64,000 nucleotides of DNA from Microbacterium hominis (GCF_013282805.1 NZ_CP054038.1:3162001-3226000); one strand, 5' to 3'. Numbered from the stretch's first letter, positions 32,215 to 46,442 are shown. Notes: generated from the sequence alone by a model not told the origin. Numbers and translations: made by a program.

Positions 32215-33531
32215 ATGACCCTCCTCACCCTCTCCCCGACCGCGATCGTCACGGAGCATCCGCGGCTGACGGCCCTGCCCATCGCCATCATCGGCGGCGG
32301 GCCGGTGGGGCTCGCGGCCGCTGCGCACCTTGCCGATCGCGGCATCGACTTCGTCCTTCTCGAACAGGGCCAGGGCGCTGCCTCCGCGGTCCGCGAGTGG
32401 GGGCACACGCGGCTCTTCTCGCCATGGCGCCACCTCGTCGATCCCGCCGCGCGTCGGCTGCTCGAGGCGGCCGGGTGGCGGCATCCCGATCCCGATGTCG
32501 CCCCGACCGGCACGGCTCTGGTCGAGGACTACCTCGCACCTCTCGCCGCCCTCGACGGCCTCGCCACCCGCGTGCGGTACGGCGTCACCGTGACGGCGGT
32601 GGCGCGCGAGGGCATGGACCGCTCCCGCACCCGCGGGCGCGCAGCGGCGCCGTTCGTGCTGCGCACTCGCACGGCGGACGGCCTCGTCGACGAGTTCACC
32701 GCGCGCGCGGTGATCGACGCGTCGGGCACGTGGCGCAGCCCCAACCCGCTCACCTCGAGCGGACTCGACCTGCTCGGCCTCGACGAGATCGCCGATCTCG
32801 TCTCCCCTCCCCTGCCCGATGTGCGCGGGCGCGATCGCGCCCTCTTCGCGGGGCGGCACACCACCGTGGTCGGGGCGGGCCACTCGGCCGCGAACACGCT
32901 GCTCTCGCTGGTGCACCTCGCGCGGGAGGCGCCCGGCACCCGCGCGACGTGGCTCATCCGCAACTCGCACGCCGCCCGTGTCACCGCGTCCGCCGACGAC
33001 GAGCTGCCCGGTCGCGCCGCGCTCGGCAGCCGACTCGACCGCGCCATCGCCGCGGGGCTGGTCGACGTCGTCGACGGGTTCGAGATCCGCCGCGCGCACC
33101 GCGAGGGCGGTGCGGCCGTGGTCGCCGGCGCCCGGCGCGGCGAGCCCGCCTCGCACGTGACCGATCGCGTCGTCACCGCCACCGGGTTCCGCCCCGATCT
33201 GTCCGCGCTGCGCGAGATCCGCCTCGATCTCGATGACATCGTCGAGGCGCCCCGGCGCCTCGCCCCGCTCATCGACCCGAACGTGCACTCGTGCGGCACC
33301 GTGGAACCGCACGGCTTCCGCGAGCTCGCGCAGCCGGAGCCCGGCTTCTTCATCGTGGGCATGAAGTCGTACGGCCGCGCGCCGACGTTCCTCCTGGCCA
33401 CCGGCTACGAGCAGGTGCGCTCGGTGACCGCGTGGCTCGCCGGCGACACCGAGGCCGCCGAGCGCATCGACCTCGTGCTCCCCGCCACCGGCGTGTGCTC
33501 CACCGACACCGGAGGGTCTGGATGCTGCTGA
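32215..33531 (+). CDS. FAD/NAD(P)-dependent oxidoreductase, ArsO-like
   Basis: 438 residues from the ATG at 32215 (AAAGG 6 nt upstream). FAD motif IAIIGGGPVGLAAAAHL near 23-39 and NAD(P) motif TTVVGAGHSAANTLLSL near 220. The C-terminus ends CSTDTGGSGCC, a Cys cluster suited to metalloid binding. This is the flavin monooxygenase family often found beside arsR and AqpS-type channels in actinobacteria. The reaction in arsenic metabolism is not firmly known; divergent control with arsR supports an arsenic role. Confidence 0.75.
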   Translation: MTLLTLSPTAIVTEHPRLTALPIAIIGGGPVGLAAAAHLADRGIDFVLLEQGQGAASAVREWGHTRLFSPWRHLVDPAARRLLEAAGWRHPDPDVAPTGTALVEDYLAPLAALDGLATRVRYGVTVTAVAREGMDRSRTRGRAAAPFVLRTRTADGLVDEFTARAVIDASGTWRSPNPLTSSGLDLLGLDEIADLVSPPLPDVRGRDRALFAGRHTTVVGAGHSAANTLLSLVHLAREAPGTRATWLIRNSHAARVTASADDELPGRAALGSRLDRAIAAGLVDVVDGFEIRRAHREGGAAVVAGARRGEPASHVTDRVVTATGFRPDLSALREIRLDLDDIVEAPRRLAPLIDPNVHSCGTVEPHGFRELAQPEPGFFIVGMKSYGRAPTFLLATGYEQVRSVTAWLAGDTEAAERIDLVLPATGVCSTDTGGSGCC

Positions 33532-33600
33532 GCGGCGTGCGCGCGATCCCGCGCCCCCTCCCCGGCGCCACCCCCTCGCAGGGCGTGGCACTCTGAGAGG

Positions 33601-34497
33601 GTGAGGGCACCGGCATCCACTCTGCGCGAGCGCATGCTGAGCGCGCTCTCGGGGGATCCGCACGGCACTCCGGCCTGGGTGCGCACCCTCGCCGAGGGCG
33701 ACGACGCGGGGCTGTTCGCCGACGGCGGGGCGGTGTGGACGGTGCACGCGGGAACGGGCACCTTCGTCGCCGGCATCCGCGCCCTGCTCATGCAGGCGCT
33801 GCACCCCGGGCCGATGGCCGGCGTGCAGGACTGGTCGCGCTACCGCGACGATCCGCTCGGGCGCCTCACCGGCACCGTGCGGTGGATCATCTGCGTCACC
33901 TACGGCTCCCGCCCCCAGGTCGAGCGCGAGACCGCACGCGTCACCCGTCTGCACGAGCGCGTCACCGGCACGTTCGTCGACGGCGCCGGCGCCGAGCGCG
34001 CGTACACCGCCGAGACCGCCGATCTCGTGGAGTGGGTGCACCTGGCCTTCGCGGATTCGTTCCTCGCCTGCCACCGGCGCTGGGGCGCGCCGATCCCCGG
34101 CGGCCAAGACGCGTACGTGCGCGAGTGGGCCCGGGCCGGGCGCCTCATGGGCATGACCGCGCCGCCGGTGACGGCGGCCGAGCTCGACGCGCGACTGACC
34201 GGCTATCGCGACCGGGGCGAACTGCGCGGCGACGAGCGCGTGCGCGAGGTCGTGCGGTTCCTGCGCCGGCCGCCCTTCCCGGGGACGATGGGCCTGGCCT
34301 ACCGGTTCCTGTTCGCCGCGGCCGTCGCGACGATCCCGCACCCCTATCGGCGCCTGCTCGGCGTGCGCCGGTGGCCGATCCCGGTGATCACCGCGACGCG
34401 GATCATCCTCCGCCGCGCGCAGCGCAGTCTCGACGAGGGTCCGCGCGCGCAGGACTTCGCACGAGAGCGCCTCCGCCGCCTCCGCCGCCTCAGCTGA
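33601..34497 (+). CDS. DUF2236 (MpaB/latex-clearing-like oxygenase family) protein
   Basis: 298 residues from a GTG at 33601. Family features: LMQALHPGPMAGVQDWSRY near 62-80, DPLGRLTGTVRWI near 83, ARVTRLHERVTGTF near 107, and VEWVHLAFADSFL near 143; the His residues in these segments are the candidate haem or metal ligands. Related proteins include rubber oxygenases and MpaB. Its 3' end overlaps the convergent decarboxylase gene by 8 bp. Confidence 0.75.
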   Translation: MRAPASTLRERMLSALSGDPHGTPAWVRTLAEGDDAGLFADGGAVWTVHAGTGTFVAGIRALLMQALHPGPMAGVQDWSRYRDDPLGRLTGTVRWIICVTYGSRPQVERETARVTRLHERVTGTFVDGAGAERAYTAETADLVEWVHLAFADSFLACHRRWGAPIPGGQDAYVREWARAGRLMGMTAPPVTAAELDARLTGYRDRGELRGDERVREVVRFLRRPPFPGTMGLAYRFLFAAAVATIPHPYRRLLGVRRWPIPVITATRIILRRAQRSLDEGPRAQDFARERLRRLRRLS

Positions 34498-35875
34498 GCG
34501 TGTCGAGGATGCCGGTCAGAGTGTCCATCGTCGTCAGGGGGCTGACGATCGCGAAGCGCAGCACGGGCTCGCCACGGTGCGAACTCGGCACGACGAAGCC
34601 GACCTGGTCGTCGAGCAGCCGATCGGACCACGCGGCGTAGTCGGCGAGGCTCCAGCCCTCGCGCCGGAAGACCACGACCGACAGCTGCGGATCGCGCACG
34701 AGCGACAGGCCCGGCCGCCGCCCGATCTCATCGGCGATCTCCCGGGCGAGGTCGATGCCGTGGGCGATGGCCGCGCGGTACATCTCGGTGCCGTGCGTGG
34801 CGAGGGAGAACCACAGCGGCAGCCCCCGGGCGCGACGGGTGAGCTGCACGCCCAGGTCGCTCGGGTTCCAGTCGGCCGACCCGGTGAGCGTGTCGAGGTA
34901 CTCGGCGTGCTGCGTGTGCGCGAGACGCGCGCGGTCGGGTTCGCGGTAGATCAGCGCGCAGGCGTCGAACGGCGCGAACAGCCACTTGTGCGGATCGACG
35001 ATGAGCGAGTCGGCGTGCTCCACGCCGGCGAACACGGCGCGCATCTCGGGCACCAGCATCGCCGCGAGCCCGTAGGCCCCGTCGATGTGCAGCCAGACGC
35101 CCCGGTCGCGGGTCACCTCGGCGATCGAGGAGATGTCGTCGACGATGCCGAAGTTCGTCGTCCCCCCGGTCGCGACGACCGCGAACACGGCGTCACCGTG
35201 GGCATCGAGCGCCGCGGCGACCGCGTCGCCGTGCAGGCGTCCGTCGTCGCCGACCGGCACGCCGACGGCATCCACATCCATCACCGCGGCTGCCGAGGCG
35301 ATCGAGGAGTGCGCCTCGGCGCTGCACACGACGACCCAGCGCGCCGGGTCCGCGACTCCGGACTCCCGGTGGCGCCGCCGCGCGGCATCCCGGGCCGTCA
35401 CGAGCGCCGAGAGGTTGCCGATCGTGCCGCCCTGCATGAAGACGCCCCCGGCGCCGGCGGGAAGCCCGAACTCGGCCGCGAGCCAGTGCAGCACCTCGTT
35501 CTCGGCGAACACGGCGCCGGAGCCCTCCATCCAGGAGCCGCCGTAGACGGAGGATGCCGACACCACGAGGTCGAACGCGATCGCGGCCTTCGTGGGGGCC
35601 GAAGGGATGAACGAGAGGTACGACGGATGATCGGTGGTCACGCAGGCGGGCGCGAGCACGTTCTCGAACAGGGCCGTCGCCCGCCGCGCGCCGATGCCGT
35701 CGCGCGTGATCGATCCCGACGCGAGGCGGGAGAGCTCACGGGGCGTGAGCGGCTTGTCCAGCGGCACGTTCTCGTAGACGGCACGGCGCTGGGCGTAGTC
35801 GAGAACGATGTCGACGGTCGCGTGGGTCTCGTCCGAGTTGGCGTGCATGCGGTCAGCCGGCACAGGTGCGTTCAC
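34490..35875 (-). CDS. PLP-dependent group II decarboxylase
   Basis: 461 residues. PLP fold landmarks: HPSYLSFIPSAPT near 83, GVFMQGGTIGNLSALVTAR near 143, SAEAHSSIASAA near 185 (ring-stacking His), WLHIDGAYGLAAM near 260 (Asp to pyridine N) and VDPHKWLFAPFDACALIY near 291 with the Schiff-base Lys. Family includes aromatic amino acid, glutamate and diaminobutyrate decarboxylases. The substrate cannot be read from the sequence. Stands alone. Confidence 0.85.
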   Translation of the reverse strand: MNAPVPADRMHANSDETHATVDIVLDYAQRRAVYENVPLDKPLTPRELSRLASGSITRDGIGARRATALFENVLAPACVTTDHPSYLSFIPSAPTKAAIAFDLVVSASSVYGGSWMEGSGAVFAENEVLHWLAAEFGLPAGAGGVFMQGGTIGNLSALVTARDAARRRHRESGVADPARWVVVCSAEAHSSIASAAAVMDVDAVGVPVGDDGRLHGDAVAAALDAHGDAVFAVVATGGTTNFGIVDDISSIAEVTRDRGVWLHIDGAYGLAAMLVPEMRAVFAGVEHADSLIVDPHKWLFAPFDACALIYREPDRARLAHTQHAEYLDTLTGSADWNPSDLGVQLTRRARGLPLWFSLATHGTEMYRAAIAHGIDLAREIADEIGRRPGLSLVRDPQLSVVVFRREGWSLADYAAWSDRLLDDQVGFVVPSSHRGEPVLRFAIVSPLTTMDTLTGILDTLS

Positions 35876-35966
35876 GGGCTCTCCTTCGGGTCACTCAACG
35901 GTAGAGAGCGGGGGTGCCAGAATCAACAGCAGCGATCCCGCATCCGAAGAGTGGAGAAACGACCCG

Positions 35967-36323
35967 ATGACACGCTTCCCCCGGTGGGTGTTCTCCCACG
36001 GCGACGAGCCCGATGCCCGCTTCACCCTCGCGAACGAGCGCACCTTCCTGGCGTGGATCCGCACCTCGCTCGCGCTGCTGGCAGGCGGCGTGGCGCTCGA
36101 GGTGCTCGGGCTCGACCTGCAGCCCGCCTTCCGGCTGACAGCGTCGCTCGTGCTCGTCGCGTCGGGCGCCCTCACGCCGGTGCTCGCCTGGATCGGCTGG
36201 GGTCGCACCGAGCGCGCCCTGCGGGTCGGCCGGCCCCTCCCCGCTTCGCTGCTCGGCCCGACGCTGACCGTGACCGTGACGGTCGCCGCCCTGCTCGTGG
36301 TGCTGGCGATACTGGTGCGCTGA
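35967..36323 (+). CDS. DUF202 (YidH-like) membrane protein
   Basis: 118 residues. Starts with the DUF202 signature RFTLANERTFLAWIRTSLAL (18-37) leading into three hydrophobic helices. Inner-membrane protein of unknown function. Followed 4 bp later by a second member; E. coli YidH/YidG are a similar adjacent pair. Confidence 0.85.
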   Translation: MTRFPRWVFSHGDEPDARFTLANERTFLAWIRTSLALLAGGVALEVLGLDLQPAFRLTASLVLVASGALTPVLAWIGWGRTERALRVGRPLPASLLGPTLTVTVTVAALLVVLAILVR

Positions 36324-36327
36324 CGCC

Positions 36328-36690
36328 GTGGTGCTGTTCGACCCGGGGCTCCAGCCCGAACGCACCGAGCTCGCGTGGCGGCGCACCGCGCTGTCGTTCG
36401 CGGTCGGGTCGCTCGTGGCGATGCGGCTGCTGCCCGATGTGCTCGGCAGCGCCTGGTGGGCCCTTCCGGGACTCGCGGGCCTGGTCGCCTCGGGCTGGGT
36501 GTGGGACGCCGCGCGGCGTCGGGCGACCCGGGTGAACCGGGCGCTCGTCGGCGGCGGCGACGGACCGGCGCCGGGCGGGCGGCCGTCCCTTCCGGACGGC
36601 ACGGTGCCCTTCGCGCTGGCGCTCATCGTCACCGCCGCGGCGCTGGTCGGGGTCGTCGCCCTCTTCGCGGCGGCCGCCATCCTCGCGTGA
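36328..36690 (+). CDS. DUF202 (YidG-like) membrane protein
   Basis: 120 residues from a GTG at 36328. Shorter signature ERTELAWRRTALSFAVGSL (11-29) and three hydrophobic helices with a Gly/Pro-rich loop in between. Probably forms a complex with the preceding protein. Confidence 0.8.
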   Translation: MVLFDPGLQPERTELAWRRTALSFAVGSLVAMRLLPDVLGSAWWALPGLAGLVASGWVWDAARRRATRVNRALVGGGDGPAPGGRPSLPDGTVPFALALIVTAAALVGVVALFAAAAILA

Positions 36691-36712
36691 TCCCCGCGCA
36701 GACCCCCGACGC

Positions 36713-37216
36713 TCAGCCCCGGAAGTCCTCCGGATCGACGCCGTCGAGGAACCGCCGGAACTCCGACACGCTCTCATCGGGGTCGGGCTCGGCATCCTCC
36801 TCGTCGGATTCGGTCGGATCGATGATGGCGCCTTCCACCCACACGGCCTCCGCCACCGACAGGGCGACCCCGGTGCGCACGGCCAGCGCGATCGCGTCGG
36901 AGGGCCGCGCGTCGAGCACGACAGGCCCGCTGTCGCGGCTCAGCACCACCTCGGCGTAGTACGTGCCGTCCACCAGCCGCGTCACGTCGACATGATCCAG
37001 TTCTGCGCCGAGGGCCGTCACGGCGCTCAGCAGCAGATCGGCCGTCAGCGGACGCGGCGGGTTGCGCCCCTCGACCGCGAGCAGGATCGCTGTCGCCTCC
37101 TGCGGGCCGATCCAGATCGGGAGCACGCGCCCGGTGGCCCCCTCGACGGGCTTGAGCAGCACGACGTGCTGCTGCGCGGCATCCACCGCGAGGCCGGCGA
37201 CCCTCACCTCGATCAT
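36713..37216 (-). CDS. Bifunctional nuclease (BFN/DUF151) family protein
   Basis: 167 residues. BFN core: VVLLKPVEGATGRVLPIWIG (19-38), EATAILLAVEGRNPPRPLTA, then DLLLSAVTALGAELD and ARPSDAIALAVRTGVAL near 105. An acidic tail follows. Actinobacterial members are commonly near the merR/ftsR cluster, but here it stands alone. DNA/RNA cleavage has been reported for plant relatives; the bacterial role is unclear. Confidence 0.85.
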   Translation of the reverse strand: MIEVRVAGLAVDAAQQHVVLLKPVEGATGRVLPIWIGPQEATAILLAVEGRNPPRPLTADLLLSAVTALGAELDHVDVTRLVDGTYYAEVVLSRDSGPVVLDARPSDAIALAVRTGVALSVAEAVWVEGAIIDPTESDEEDAEPDPDESVSEFRRFLDGVDPEDFRG

Positions 37217-37323
37217 CGCGCCTCCCTCGACTGGCCCCTTTCGCCCACTCTATGTCGATGGATGCCGCCGGTGGCGGCCCTTTCCGGTCGGGCCCCGCTC
37301 GACGAGCGGGTACCCTTGCCCGA

Positions 37324-37842
37324 GTGAGTGAAGACCGTCCGTATACCGTGGCCACCGACGGAGCGTGCAAGGGCAATCCCGGCCCCGCCGGGTGGGCGTG
37401 GGTCGGTGAAGACGGGCACTGGGCGGCCGGGTCGGTCCCAAGCGGCACGAACAACATCGGCGAGCTTCTGGGGCTGCTCAAGGCCATCGAGGACCACGCC
37501 GATGTGCCCCACCTCGTCGTTCAGGCGGATTCGAAGTACGCCATCGACACGTACTCGTCATGGATGGACGGCCACCGGCGCCGCGGCTGGAAGACCTCGT
37601 CGGGCTCGCCGACGAAGAACCGCGACCTGCTCGAGAAGCTCATCGCCGCCCGCGACGCGCGACGCGCGGCCGGACTGCCCGATGTGGTGCTGCAGCACGT
37701 GCGCGGCCATTCCGGGCACGTGCTCAACGAGTGGGCCGACGAGCGCGCGGTGCGTGCTTCGACCCACGCCGCCAAGGGCATCGAGAGCGCCTGGTCGTCT
37801 CTCGGCGGCAAGGACAAGCTCGACGTCTCGCGCGCGCCGTAG
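37324..37842 (+). CDS. rnhA: Ribonuclease HI-type protein
   Basis: 172 residues from a GTG at 37324. The acidic active site is complete: Asp12 in ATDGACKGNPGP, Glu47 in NNIGELLGLL, Asp69 in VVQADSKYAI and Asp139 in NEWADERA, with His129 in VRGHSGH. Cleaves RNA in RNA-DNA hybrids. A basic handle-like WKTSSGSPTKN segment (89-99) is present. Divergent from the nuclease gene; separate transcription. Confidence 0.9.
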   Translation: MSEDRPYTVATDGACKGNPGPAGWAWVGEDGHWAAGSVPSGTNNIGELLGLLKAIEDHADVPHLVVQADSKYAIDTYSSWMDGHRRRGWKTSSGSPTKNRDLLEKLIAARDARRAAGLPDVVLQHVRGHSGHVLNEWADERAVRASTHAAKGIESAWSSLGGKDKLDVSRAP

Positions 37843-37911
37843 CGCGGCGCAGCGCCGCGTGGCGCCGTCTGCCGGCGCGAGGTCGTCGCCCGCGGCTGTG
37901 CCGCCCGCGAT

Positions 37912-38925
37912 TCAGGCTTTGAGGGCGAGCAGTCGCTCGGTGTCGCCGAACACCTCGAGCCCCGCGCACGCCGCGACGCCCTCGAGCAGCACACGACCGT
38001 CCGGGTCCCGATGGCGCACGTGCACCTGCGCGTCGAGCGTCTCTTCCACCCGGCGGTGCATCGCGGTGCGCAGCGGGGCGTGCAGCAGACCTCCGCGCAC
38101 CCGCTCGGCGTCGAGTTCGAGCACCCCGTCGGGGCCTTCCACCGCCCAGCGCACGTGCGAGTCGGTGATCTCGAGCCGGCGCTCCCGCGACCGGTTGTAC
38201 GTCGTCCATCGGTGGAGGCGACCGTCGTGGCGGAAGCCGATGATCGAGCCACGGAACGAGCCGCCGAGCCACGGGATGATCGCCACCGAGGCGATGAGCG
38301 ACGCATCCTCCCCGTCACCGGTGGTCGCGTCGACATGGTTGCTCGCCAGCCACACGTATCCCGCGGGGAACGCCTGCCCCCAGTCCTTCTCGATGTAGCC
38401 GCGCCCGCCCTCGAACGAGCGCGTCTCCCCCTCGACCTCGATGGTCCCCGCGAGGGAGTGCCCGAACGACACGATCCCGTGGAAGCACTCCATGAAGGGC
38501 ACCAGGCCGTACCAGCCCATGATCCCGGGCTCGCGCACGGTCACCGGCCACGGCTGCAGCGGCGTGGTGAACGCGATGCGCCCGCGCAGCTGCGGCAGGT
38601 CGAGCACGGCGCCCGACGAGGTGAAGCGGTTCGGCCCCACGCGCACATCGAAACCGTCTGCCGCCGCCGCGAAGTCCCCGAGCGGATACCGGTGGTACCA
38701 CGACCTTCCGGTCATGCCGTCGAGCACCTGCACGAACGCCTCGTCGTCGGTCGTTCCCGCCGCGTCCAGCCCGCGGAAAACCCCCGGGATGACCGCCCAC
38801 CGCTGGGCGCGGTCGGCGCTGACCAGCTTGACGTACCAGCCTTCGAAGAACCCCTTCCGCACGCCGTCGCCGTGGAACGCTTCGGGATGCCGCACCCCGC
38901 GCAGCCACGCGACCGGTGAGCGCAT
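37912..38925 (-). CDS. Tocopherol-cyclase-like protein
   Basis: 337 residues from the ATG at 38925, with GGGAGG 5 nt upstream; a GTG two codons earlier overlaps that site. Family motifs: FFEGWYVKLVSAD near 26, WAVIPGVFRGLD near 43, FEGGRGYIEKDWGQAFP near 174 and YVWLASNHVD near 192. The beta-barrel tocopherol cyclase family is known from plants and cyanobacteria, but the same Pfam fold occurs in many heterotrophic bacteria without tocopherol. Substrate unknown. Stands alone. Confidence 0.75.
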   Translation of the reverse strand: MRSPVAWLRGVRHPEAFHGDGVRKGFFEGWYVKLVSADRAQRWAVIPGVFRGLDAAGTTDDEAFVQVLDGMTGRSWYHRYPLGDFAAAADGFDVRVGPNRFTSSGAVLDLPQLRGRIAFTTPLQPWPVTVREPGIMGWYGLVPFMECFHGIVSFGHSLAGTIEVEGETRSFEGGRGYIEKDWGQAFPAGYVWLASNHVDATTGDGEDASLIASVAIIPWLGGSFRGSIIGFRHDGRLHRWTTYNRSRERRLEITDSHVRWAVEGPDGVLELDAERVRGGLLHAPLRTAMHRRVEETLDAQVHVRHRDPDGRVLLEGVAACAGLEVFGDTERLLALKA

Positions 38926-39041
38926 CGGCACCTCCCTCGAGTCGATCGCCGTACAGCGGATCCGTCGGGCCCATCCTGTCAGCCCGCGTCGCCGGACGCA
39001 CGGGGTTCCGCCGGCCCCTCGCCGGATGATGGACTGGGCGC

Positions 39042-39884
39042 ATGGCAGAGACCGAGCATCGCAGCATCCACCCCGTCGCGCTCGTCACCGGGGCCTCATC
39101 GGGAATCGGGCTGGCCACCTCGCTGGCCCTGATCGACCGCGGGTGGACGGTCTACGGCGCCGCGCGCCGCGTCGACCGGATGGAGGCGATCACGGCCGCG
39201 GGCGGCATCGCCGCCGAACTGGACATCACCGACGACGCGCAGATCGCGGCGCTCGTGGCCCGCATCGAGGTGGAGCAGGGACGCCTCGATGTGCTCGTGA
39301 ACAACGCCGGCTACGGCTCGTACGGCGCGCTCGAGGACGTGCCGATGGAGGAGGCGAGACGACAGTTCGAGGTGAACCTGTTCGGGCTCGCCCGGCTGAC
39401 GCAGGTCGCGCTTCCGCTCATGCGATCGCTCAACCGCGCCCGCATCATCAACATCTCCTCGATCGGCGCCCATATCTACGAGCCTCTCGGCGCCTGGTAC
39501 CACGCCACGAAGTTCGCGGTCGAGGGATTGAGCGATTCACTGCGCCTCGAGCTCGCCCCGCACGGCATCGACGTCGTCATCGTCGCGCCGGGGTCGATCC
39601 GCACGGAGTGGGCGTCCATCGCGCGCGAAAGCGCGGTGGCGCACTCGGGCGAGGGCCCCTACGCCGAGCAGGCGCACGGCCTCGCCGAGAACTACCGCCG
39701 GATCGACCGCTCCCGCTTCGCTGCGACGCCGGAGACCGTGGCGGCCACCATCGTGCGCGCGGCAACGGTGTGGCGCCCGCGCACGCGGTACGCCACACCG
39801 AGGTCGGCAGGACTCATCATCGCCGCGCGCCGGCTCCTGCCCGACCGCGTGCTCGACCGGGTGCTGTCGCGGATCGCGGGCTGA
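39042..39884 (+). CDS. Short-chain dehydrogenase/reductase
   Basis: 280 residues. TGASSGIG (17-24) and an Arg pair in GAARRVDRM after beta-2 point to NADP. NNAGYGSYG near 87, Ser in NISSIGAH near 135 and YHATK near 150 complete the active site; PGSIRTEW follows. This subgroup resembles 17-beta-hydroxysteroid-type or retinol-type SDRs. Substrate unknown. Confidence 0.85.
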   Translation: MAETEHRSIHPVALVTGASSGIGLATSLALIDRGWTVYGAARRVDRMEAITAAGGIAAELDITDDAQIAALVARIEVEQGRLDVLVNNAGYGSYGALEDVPMEEARRQFEVNLFGLARLTQVALPLMRSLNRARIINISSIGAHIYEPLGAWYHATKFAVEGLSDSLRLELAPHGIDVVIVAPGSIRTEWASIARESAVAHSGEGPYAEQAHGLAENYRRIDRSRFAATPETVAATIVRAATVWRPRTRYATPRSAGLIIAARRLLPDRVLDRVLSRIAG

Positions 39885-39895
39885 CCGGCTGGCCC

Positions 39896-40678
39896 TCAGC
39901 CCAGATCTGTCGGCACGCCGTCCTCCAGCCAGCGGATCTTCTCGCGCACCGACGGCGGCGCCGAATCGACCGCCCGACGCAGACCGTCGATCCCGTCGGC
40001 GAAGTGGCTCCACCCGTCGTAATGGGCGGGCACCGCCACCCGGGGCTGGAGCAGTTCGATCAGCTCCATCGCGTCGGCCCCGGTCATCGTGTAGCGCAGC
40101 AGACCGGTGAGCCCGAACCGCACGCCGCCGACATTGACGATCGCGACGTCGACGGCCATCGCCGACGCCGTGCGCCTGACGTCAGCGGTCAACACGGTGT
40201 CGCCCGTGACCCAGAGCGCCATCCCGTCATCGCCCGTGCGCCGCACGGCGAAGCCGATGACGTCGCCGACGATCGGGTGTGAAAGCGGCGGACCGTGGCG
40301 GCACGGTGTCGCCGTGATGGTCAGGTCGGGCCGCCCGTCGCCTGCCAGATGAGTGGATGCCGCCGGCGCCAGCCCCACCGCCTGCGGCAGCCCCAATCGG
40401 CGCGCCCCGCTCTCGGTGGTGATCACGTGGGTGGCGCTGCGCAGCAGCGCCCGGCCGGCCTCATCGAGGTTGTCCGCGTGATGGTCATGGCTGACGAGGG
40501 CGATGTCGACGGGGAGCATCGCCTCGGCAGGGAGGGCGGGGCCGAGGGTCTTCACGCTCGAGGTGCCGAACGCGAAGCGGTACCGATGGCCGGGTGGATC
40601 GAAGGTCGGGTCGATGACAAGACGCCACCCGTCGAGTTCGACGAGCAGCGTCGGTCCGCCGATGCGCGTGACGTGCAC
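39896..40678 (-). CDS. Metallo-beta-lactamase fold hydrolase (UlaG-like)
   Basis: 260 residues from a GTG at 40678. Metal ligands: SHDHHADNLD near 65 (HxHxDN variant), TATPCRHGPP near 125 and WVTGDTV near 155; AHYDGWSHF near 215 supplies the last His. Typical of the L-ascorbate-6-phosphate lactonase/YtkL group. The substrate is unknown. It is followed by the rrn operon terminator region. Confidence 0.85.
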   Translation of the reverse strand: MHVTRIGGPTLLVELDGWRLVIDPTFDPPGHRYRFAFGTSSVKTLGPALPAEAMLPVDIALVSHDHHADNLDEAGRALLRSATHVITTESGARRLGLPQAVGLAPAASTHLAGDGRPDLTITATPCRHGPPLSHPIVGDVIGFAVRRTGDDGMALWVTGDTVLTADVRRTASAMAVDVAIVNVGGVRFGLTGLLRYTMTGADAMELIELLQPRVAVPAHYDGWSHFADGIDGLRRAVDSAPPSVREKIRWLEDGVPTDLG

Positions 40679-40709
40679 GCGCTCATGCTAGAGCCTGCGC
40701 TGTTAACGC

Positions 40710-40741
40710 GAAATGGCCACCCTGCGTTGGGTGGCCATTTC
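40710..40741 (-). terminator. rRNA operon 1 terminator
   Basis: 13-bp stem GAAATGGCCACCC with GGGTGGCCATTTC around a 6-nt loop, 11 nt after 5S. No clear T-tract on the minus strand. Confidence 0.8.
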
Positions 40742-40751
40742 GGTAATGGAA

Positions 40752-40868
40752 GTCCGGCGGTGTCCTACTCTCCCACAGGGTCCCCCCTGCAGTACCATCG
40801 GCGCTGAGAGGCTTAGCTTCCGGGTTCGGGATGGGACCGGGCGTTTCCCTCTCGCTATGGCCGCCGAA
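40752..40868 (-). rRNA. rrf: 5S ribosomal RNA
   Basis: 117 nt; ends TTCGGCGG and CCGCCGGA pair, and the loop CCCATCCCGAACCCGGAAG is conserved. It has a run of six C on the plus strand where copy 2 has five. Ends are estimated to a few bases. Confidence 0.92.
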
Positions 40869-40972
40869 ACACTATTGATGTTTCCGGTGTGCAATAACAA
40901 AAGATGTTGTTGTTGCGGTGTCCCGACCGTACATCGGGAACCACTCAGTGGACGCGAGCACCATAAACGGTG

Positions 40973-46050
<5,078 letters not shown>

Positions 46051-46442
46051 AAGAAAAAATGCATACACAACCGGGAAAACGATCATGCAGCGAGTTCGAA
46101 CTGACCAAAAACGAATATCAAACTGACATCCATACGCCAACCCAAAAAGGATTGGACTTTGATCCAAAGGAATTCACTCACCAGCCAAAAAGACTGGACG
46201 AGGAAAAAAATTGGCATTTGACAAGTGCACGCTGTTGAGTTCTCAAGGATCGGACACACCTGCAGCTCAGCCTCTCAGCCTCGCCCACAGGGCAACTTCC
46301 TTCTCCGCTCACCGCCGGGCGACTGCCTGTCGGTTTCGAGCTGAGGTTCGTTCGCCGCTTGATGGGGCGGGGCTTCAGCCTCACCGTCTCCCGTTTGGGG
46401 CGAACTCGGAATACATTACGCCGATCCGGCGCACTCGTCCAA
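46051..46442 (-). promoter_or_regulatory. rRNA operon 1 leader and promoter
   Basis: Candidate promoter on the minus strand: -35 TTGGAC (46437-46442), 18-bp spacer, -10 TAATGT (46413-46418). BoxA-like CCTTGAGAACTCAACAGC (complement of 46231-46248) lies in the leader. 46304-46412 is outside the repeat yet shares short blocks with the other operon (TTCGCCCCAAA, CCCCGCCCC, TCAAG). Confidence 0.6.

Noticed and set aside
31081..34341. Very long open frame (1086 codons) on the minus strand
   Set aside because: Only its last part is real (aquaporin, from 31770). The rest is the antisense of the flavoprotein and DUF2236 genes, with Arg/Gly/Ala-rich low-complexity sequence.
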